Shown here: positions 60,264 through 64,000 of the stretch, piece by piece
Position numbering within the stretch: the first letter of the stretch is position 1
Layout of the letters: every line of letters begins with the position of its first letter
Assembly: GCF_000422805.1 (NCBI RefSeq)
Contig: NZ_KE383923.1
Coordinates: forward strand, 319,296-383,295
Source: Nocardioides halotolerans DSM 19273
GTDB taxonomy: Bacteria > Actinomycetota > Actinomycetes > Propionibacteriales > Nocardioidaceae
DNA: 64,000 nucleotides
Direction of reading: 5' to 3'
The notes under the pieces: model-generated
The model's database searches: none
What the model saw: only the letters and a program-made list of their open reading frames with translations
Told to the model about the DNA's origin: nothing
Program-made: the position numbers and the translations under genes

Positions 60264-61315
60264 GCGTCCGCCCGGGGTCCCACAGGGGGCGGCAGTCCGG
60301 CAGCGCGGTGCGCGGCCTCGAGGAAGGACCGCACCAGCGCCGGGTCGGCGTAGTAGGTGTCGCCCACACCGCGCGCAGCCCGTCGGCGGCCGTACTCGTA
60401 GAGGACCGCGAGCTTCCAGAGCGCCAGCGCGGTGTACCAGGTCAGGCCGGTGAGGTCGGCCCCGGTGCGCGCGGCGTAGCGGTCGGCCAGCTCGGCGCGG
60501 GTCGGCCAGCCGTCCTCGAGCATCGCCGTCCCGAGCTCCTCGGTCGGCGTCATCGGTGAGCCGGGCTCGGGCACCGAGGAGAGGAAGTAGCCGAGGTCGA
60601 AGAGCGGGTCCCCGAGGGTGGCCAGCTCCCAGTCGAGGACGGCGGCGAGCCCGCCCGGGCGCTCGAGCGAGAGGACGACGTTGCCGATGCGGTAGTCGTT
60701 GTGCACGATCGCGGCGTCCGACTCGGCGGGCACGTGCCCGGCCAGCCACTCGACGATCTCGGCGAAGTCGATGGGTGGGCGACCCTGGTCGTCAGCCACG
60801 AGCCGTCCCATCCTGTGCAGGTGCCGCTCGTTGAAGCCCTCGGGTCTGCCCATGTCGGCCAGACCGAGGTCACGCCAGTCCACGGCGTGCAGGTCGGCCA
60901 GGGTGTCGACGAGCTGTTCGCCGATGCGGCGCCGCACGGTCGGAGAAGCCAACCGGCCGGGGGTCGTCGTGGTGACGACGGGGCCTGCGGCGAAGGTCAT
61001 GACGTAGAACGGGACGTCGAGGACCTCGTCGGCCCCGGCGGTGGCGAGCACCCGAGGGACCGGTACGTCGGTGGCGGCCAAGGCTCCCACGAGCCGCGCC
61101 TCGCGGAGCATGTCGTGGGCACCGGGCGGTGTCGGCGGGGGCGGCGGTCGGCGCAGAACGACCGTGCGACCGCCCTCGTCCGAGACGAGGAAGGTCAGGT
61201 TGGAGTGTCCGTCGCCGATCCGCCGCGTCGACACCGGTCCGCTGGTCAGGCCGCGAGCCGACAGGAACGAGGCCAACCGCGCGCAGTCCACTGTGGACCA
61301 GTCCCAGTCGCTCAT
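60260..61315 (-). CDS. APH/ACAD10-11-like phosphotransferase
   Basis: A 351-residue kinase-fold protein. The N-lobe reads GHSNLTFLVSDEGGRTVVLR; the catalytic loop is AIVHNDYRIGNVVLSL (HxDxxxxN, about residues 196-211) and the metal-binding AAVLDWELATLGDPLFDLGY. It belongs with aminoglycoside-phosphotransferase-like proteins found in fatty-acid clusters and as the kinase part of human ACAD10/11, where hydroxyacyl-CoAs are phosphorylated before elimination. That role fits its setting among crotonases and acyl-CoA dehydrogenase. Confidence 0.88.
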   Translation of the reverse strand: MSDWDWSTVDCARLASFLSARGLTSGPVSTRRIGDGHSNLTFLVSDEGGRTVVLRRPPPPPTPPGAHDMLREARLVGALAATDVPVPRVLATAGADEVLDVPFYVMTFAAGPVVTTTTPGRLASPTVRRRIGEQLVDTLADLHAVDWRDLGLADMGRPEGFNERHLHRMGRLVADDQGRPPIDFAEIVEWLAGHVPAESDAAIVHNDYRIGNVVLSLERPGGLAAVLDWELATLGDPLFDLGYFLSSVPEPGSPMTPTEELGTAMLEDGWPTRAELADRYAARTGADLTGLTWYTALALWKLAVLYEYGRRRAARGVGDTYYADPALVRSFLEAAHRAAGLPPPVGPRADA

Positions 61316-61316
61316 G

Positions 61317-62150
61317 TCACTCGCCGGTGAAGCGCGGCGGGCGCCTCTCCTTGAACGCCGCCAACGCCTCGGGCATGTCCCGGGTGCGGGACATCAGCGC
61401 CTGACCGCGGTTCTCCAGCTCCAGGGCGGCGGCGTAGGATGTGATCTCCTGGTTGCGCTGGATCGCCCGCTTGGACATCCGCACGCCGCCCGGGCTGTTG
61501 GTCGCGATCAGCCGCGCGATCGACAGGGCCTCGTCCATCAGCTGCTCGCTTGGTACGACCCGGTTGACCAGCCCGATCCGCTCCGCCTCCTCCGCCTCGA
61601 CGATCCGCGCCGTGTAGGCGATCTCGGCGGCGAGGGCGGGGCCGACGAGTCTCGTGAGGTGGTAGGACGTGCCGAGCTCGCCGACGGAGAGCCCTACCTT
61701 GACGAACGCGGCGCTCATCTTGACCCGTTCGTCGGCCAGCCGGATGTCAGCCGCGAGGGCGAGGGCGAGCCCGCCGCCGGTGGCAGGCCCGTGGATCGCT
61801 GCGATGACGGGGAAGGGCAGGTGCCGGATCGCCTGGATCCCGCCGGTGGCGGTCTCCTGGAACTTGAGGAACTCCAGGACCCCCATCTCGGTCAGGTAGT
61901 GAATCTCGTCGAGGTCGAAGCCGGCGCAGAAGGCCCGGTCGCCAGCGCCGGTCACGATCAGCGCCCGGAGCCGGCTGTCTCGCAGCGCGAGGGCCGCTTC
62001 GCCGTACTCGTGGAACATGCGCACCGTCTGCGAGTTCATCCGACCGGGCCGGTTGATCCGCAGGATGCCGATCGTGTCCTCGACGACCTCGAAGGTGAGC
62101 GTCTCGAGCTCGGGGAGGTTCACGGGGGACGGGGCTACCACGCTGCTCAC
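61317..62150 (-). CDS. Enoyl-CoA hydratase/isomerase (crotonase fold)
   Basis: A 277-residue protein from GTG 62150, overlapping the stop of the next crotonase gene (GTGA). Crotonase features are IGILRINRPGRMNS, GAGDRAFCAGFDLDEI and IAAIHGPATGGGLALALAAD. It is very similar to its neighbour at 62147, with the same ending (DMPEALAAFKERRPPRFTG), so the two arose by tandem duplication. Substrate unknown. Confidence 0.92.
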   Translation of the reverse strand: MSSVVAPSPVNLPELETLTFEVVEDTIGILRINRPGRMNSQTVRMFHEYGEAALALRDSRLRALIVTGAGDRAFCAGFDLDEIHYLTEMGVLEFLKFQETATGGIQAIRHLPFPVIAAIHGPATGGGLALALAADIRLADERVKMSAAFVKVGLSVGELGTSYHLTRLVGPALAAEIAYTARIVEAEEAERIGLVNRVVPSEQLMDEALSIARLIATNSPGGVRMSKRAIQRNQEITSYAAALELENRGQALMSRTRDMPEALAAFKERRPPRFTGE

Positions 62151-62965
62151 GTTCCGGTGAAGCGGGGCGGCCGCTTCTCCTTGAACGCCGCCAGCGCCTC
62201 GGGCATGTCGGTGCCCCGGGTGAGCAACGCCTGACCGCGGTTCTCGAGCTCGATCGCGGCGGCGAAGGAGCCGACCTCCATGTTCATCTGGAGCGCCCGC
62301 TTCGACATCTGCACGCCGCCAGGGCTGTTGGCGACGATCTGGGCCGCCAGCGCCAGGCAGTCGTCCATGAGGGCGCCCTCGGCAGAGACCGAGTTGACCA
62401 GCCGGATCGTCACTGCCTCCTCGGCGAGCACCATGCGTCCGGTGAAACCGAGCTCGCTGGCCACGGCGGGGCCGCAGAGGCGCGTCAGCAGCCACGAGGT
62501 CCCGAGGTCACCGGAGGAGAGCCCGATCTTGACGAAGGCCGTGTTGAACTGCGCGGCCGGTGCAGCGATCCGGAGGTCGCACGCGAGGGACAGGGCGAGG
62601 CCACCGCCGGTCGCCGCGCCGTTGACCGCGGCGATCGTGGGCTGTCGCATGGACCTGATCGCAAGCATCGAGCGAGCGGCGAGCTCCTGCTGGTCCAGCA
62701 TCCCCATCGCGCCCAGGTCGGCCAGGTGCTCGGCGTCGGCGAGGTCGAACCCGGCGCAGAAGGCCCGCCCCGCTCCTGTCAGGATGACCACGCGGCAGCC
62801 GTCGCGATCGTTGAGACCGAGCGCCACCCGCTCGAGCTCGTCGAACATCGTGTTGTTCATGGCGTTGAGCCGGTCCGGTCTGTTGAGCCGCACGACCACC
62901 GTGCCCGGGCTCGGCTCGTCCAGCTCGAGGGTCTCGAACGCCTGGGTCAGCAGGTCAGGTGACAC
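62147..62965 (-). CDS. Enoyl-CoA hydratase/isomerase (crotonase fold), tandem paralogue
   Basis: A 272-residue protein from GTG 62965: TVVVRLNRPDRLNAMN, GAGRAFCAGFDLADAEHL, IAAVNGAATGGGLALSLACD and IGLSSGDLGTSWLLTRLCG. It carries the GDLGTSW segment instead of a clear catalytic Glu pair, as does the neighbour (GELGTSYHL). It overlaps the EamA transporter gene by 11 bp. Possibly two specialised steps of the same pathway. Confidence 0.92.
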   Translation of the reverse strand: MSPDLLTQAFETLELDEPSPGTVVVRLNRPDRLNAMNNTMFDELERVALGLNDRDGCRVVILTGAGRAFCAGFDLADAEHLADLGAMGMLDQQELAARSMLAIRSMRQPTIAAVNGAATGGGLALSLACDLRIAAPAAQFNTAFVKIGLSSGDLGTSWLLTRLCGPAVASELGFTGRMVLAEEAVTIRLVNSVSAEGALMDDCLALAAQIVANSPGGVQMSKRALQMNMEVGSFAAAIELENRGQALLTRGTDMPEALAAFKEKRPPRFTGT

Positions 62966-63977
62966 GGTTCGCTTCTCCTTCGACGGGGGCCGCCCTCGGG
63001 TCGGGGGCGGCAGGGTGGGCCGAACCGACGAGTCGCTGCGCCACCGACTCGTCCACTTCCTCCGCGGCCGCCGTCACGCGTCGCTCCGCGGACACGACGA
63101 GGACCACCGAGGCAACGACGATCCCGCCGCCGAGGAGAACGGGGAGGCCGATCGGTTCGCTCAGGAACAGCCACCCGAGCAGGACGGCGACCAGCGGGTT
63201 GGCATAGGCGTGGGTGGCCGTGAGCGAGAGGGGCACGTGCGTTAGCAGCCACGCGAAGGCCAGGAACCCCACGATCGAGCACAAGAAGACCAGGTGGGCC
63301 AGCGCGACCCAGCCCTTGGCCGAGTAGCTCATGCTGAACCTCTCGTGGGTCACCACGGCGAGGACCGTCGAGCAGCAGGCAGCCACGAGCTGCTGGTAGG
63401 CCGCGATGGTGAAGACGTCCTGAGGGAGCGGCAGCCAGCCCTGCGCCCACGACCCCACGGTCCAGCTGATGCTGCTGCCGACGCAGAGCGCCACGCCCAC
63501 CATCGGGATGCCGTCGCCCACGCCGTGTCCGAGGGCGACGAGAACGATCAGTCCGACGAAGCCGAACGCGACGCCCCACAGGGTCAACGACGCGGGCCGG
63601 TCGCCCGTGACCAGCCGCAGCAGCACGGCCCAGGCCGGCACCGTCGCCACCACCAGGGCGGTCACGCCCGACGGGAGCCCCTTGACCTGGGCCAGCGCCT
63701 GGAAGCCGTTGCCCAGGCCCAGCAGGAGCACGCCGGTCACGACGAGCGACCGGAGCTGGCGCCGCTCCACGCGCATCCCGCGCACGCCCCGGCGGGCCAC
63801 GACGACGAGGCTGAGGATCACCCCGGCGGCGGCGAACCGCTGCGCCATCGCCTGGAAGGGGTCGACCTCGTTGACCACCAGGCGAATGCCGAGGTAGACC
63901 GAGCCCCAGAGCACCCACACCGCTCCCAGGGCGAGGAACAGGGTGAGGCGACTGGTGCCGGGCGCGATGGTGGTCAA
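62955..63977 (-). CDS. EamA/DMT-family transporter
   Basis: A 340-residue membrane protein with ten hydrophobic segments in two EamA repeats: LFLALGAVWVLWGSVYLGIR at the start and VALCVGSSISWTVGSWAQGW at the start of the second half. A charged cytosolic tail of about 45 residues follows the last helix. The family exports amino acids or metabolites. It is the first gene of the operon leading into the crotonases; its substrate is unknown. Confidence 0.92.
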   Translation of the reverse strand: MTTIAPGTSRLTLFLALGAVWVLWGSVYLGIRLVVNEVDPFQAMAQRFAAAGVILSLVVVARRGVRGMRVERRQLRSLVVTGVLLLGLGNGFQALAQVKGLPSGVTALVVATVPAWAVLLRLVTGDRPASLTLWGVAFGFVGLIVLVALGHGVGDGIPMVGVALCVGSSISWTVGSWAQGWLPLPQDVFTIAAYQQLVAACCSTVLAVVTHERFSMSYSAKGWVALAHLVFLCSIVGFLAFAWLLTHVPLSLTATHAYANPLVAVLLGWLFLSEPIGLPVLLGGGIVVASVVLVVSAERRVTAAAEEVDESVAQRLVGSAHPAAPDPRAAPVEGEANRVT

Positions 63978-64000
63978 GGTCAGGCGAAGTTGGGCGGGCG

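Noticed and set aside
1..64000. CRISPR arrays, rRNA and tRNA genes
   Set aside because: No regularly spaced repeats and no recognisable tRNA cloverleaf or rRNA segment were seen by eye; a tRNAscan-SE or Infernal run would be decisive.

Overview
The window is high-GC, gene-dense DNA with many GTG starts, 4-bp ATGA/GTGA gene overlaps, F420/flavin LLM-type oxidoreductases and a stand-alone actinobacterial-type cytochrome b. This points to an actinobacterium, most likely from the Nocardioides/Propionibacteriales neighbourhood (an inference from style; no rRNA or tRNA was seen to confirm it).

Layout. (1) 1-9.0 kb is ordinary chromosome: an SDR fragment, a secreted propeller, a HIT protein, a membrane GT-C-like protein, a LuxR-type response regulator, an App1-family phosphatase, an NmrA-like protein, a lone qcrB and a methyltransferase. 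(2) 9.1-14.1 kb is a decaying zone: a LuxR/LAL C-terminus joined by deletion to a PhzF N-terminus, then DUF4386 and MDR genes, an IS3-family element with an apparent 2-nt lesion, and a frameshifted membrane-protein remnant. (3) 14.1-36.5 kb is a genomic island of mostly unrecognised genes. It carries a minus-strand operon of sigma factor, HTH protein, ImmA/IrrE metallopeptidase, Multiubiquitin-type protein, ThiF/E1-like enzyme and DUF6527 protein, followed by a cytosolic 5'-nucleotidase. It also carries two separate, translationally coupled pairs of a degenerate tyrosine-recombinase-like protein with a DDE-transposase-like protein (23.3-24.5/21.7-23.3 kb and 32.6-35.4 kb), a membrane-anchored exonuclease-like protein that lacks catalytic acids, a protein with a TGT-like zinc signature, and a degraded duplicate of a small gene whose intact copy has a LexA-box-like core. 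(4) 36.6-47.7 kb is an aromatic catabolic cluster: FAH hydrolase, MarR, gentisate-dioxygenase-like cupin, acyl-CoA ligase, SDR, two-subunit Rieske oxygenase, meta-cleavage hydrolase, LigB-type extradiol dioxygenase, ACMSD-like amidohydrolase and a divergent GntR regulator with palindromic operators. (5) 47.9-64 kb holds acyl-CoA/alicyclic acid catabolism: lipases, several crotonase-fold enzymes including one very like BadI (2-ketocyclohexanecarboxyl-CoA hydrolase), acyl-CoA dehydrogenase, SDRs, MaoC, thioesterases, LLM oxidoreductases, an ACAD10/11-like phosphotransferase and an EamA exporter.

How the parts work together. In regions 4 and 5 the genes read as pathways: ring dihydroxylation and rearomatisation, extradiol cleavage, hydrolysis and decarboxylation in one cluster; CoA activation, dehydrogenation, hydration and ring hydrolysis in the other. 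A FadR-type palindrome occurs in both (46.95 kb and, with one mismatch, 56.50 kb), hinting at shared GntR control. In the island, the ubiquitin-like operon and the recombinase/transposase pairs are the best candidates for a poorly described system.
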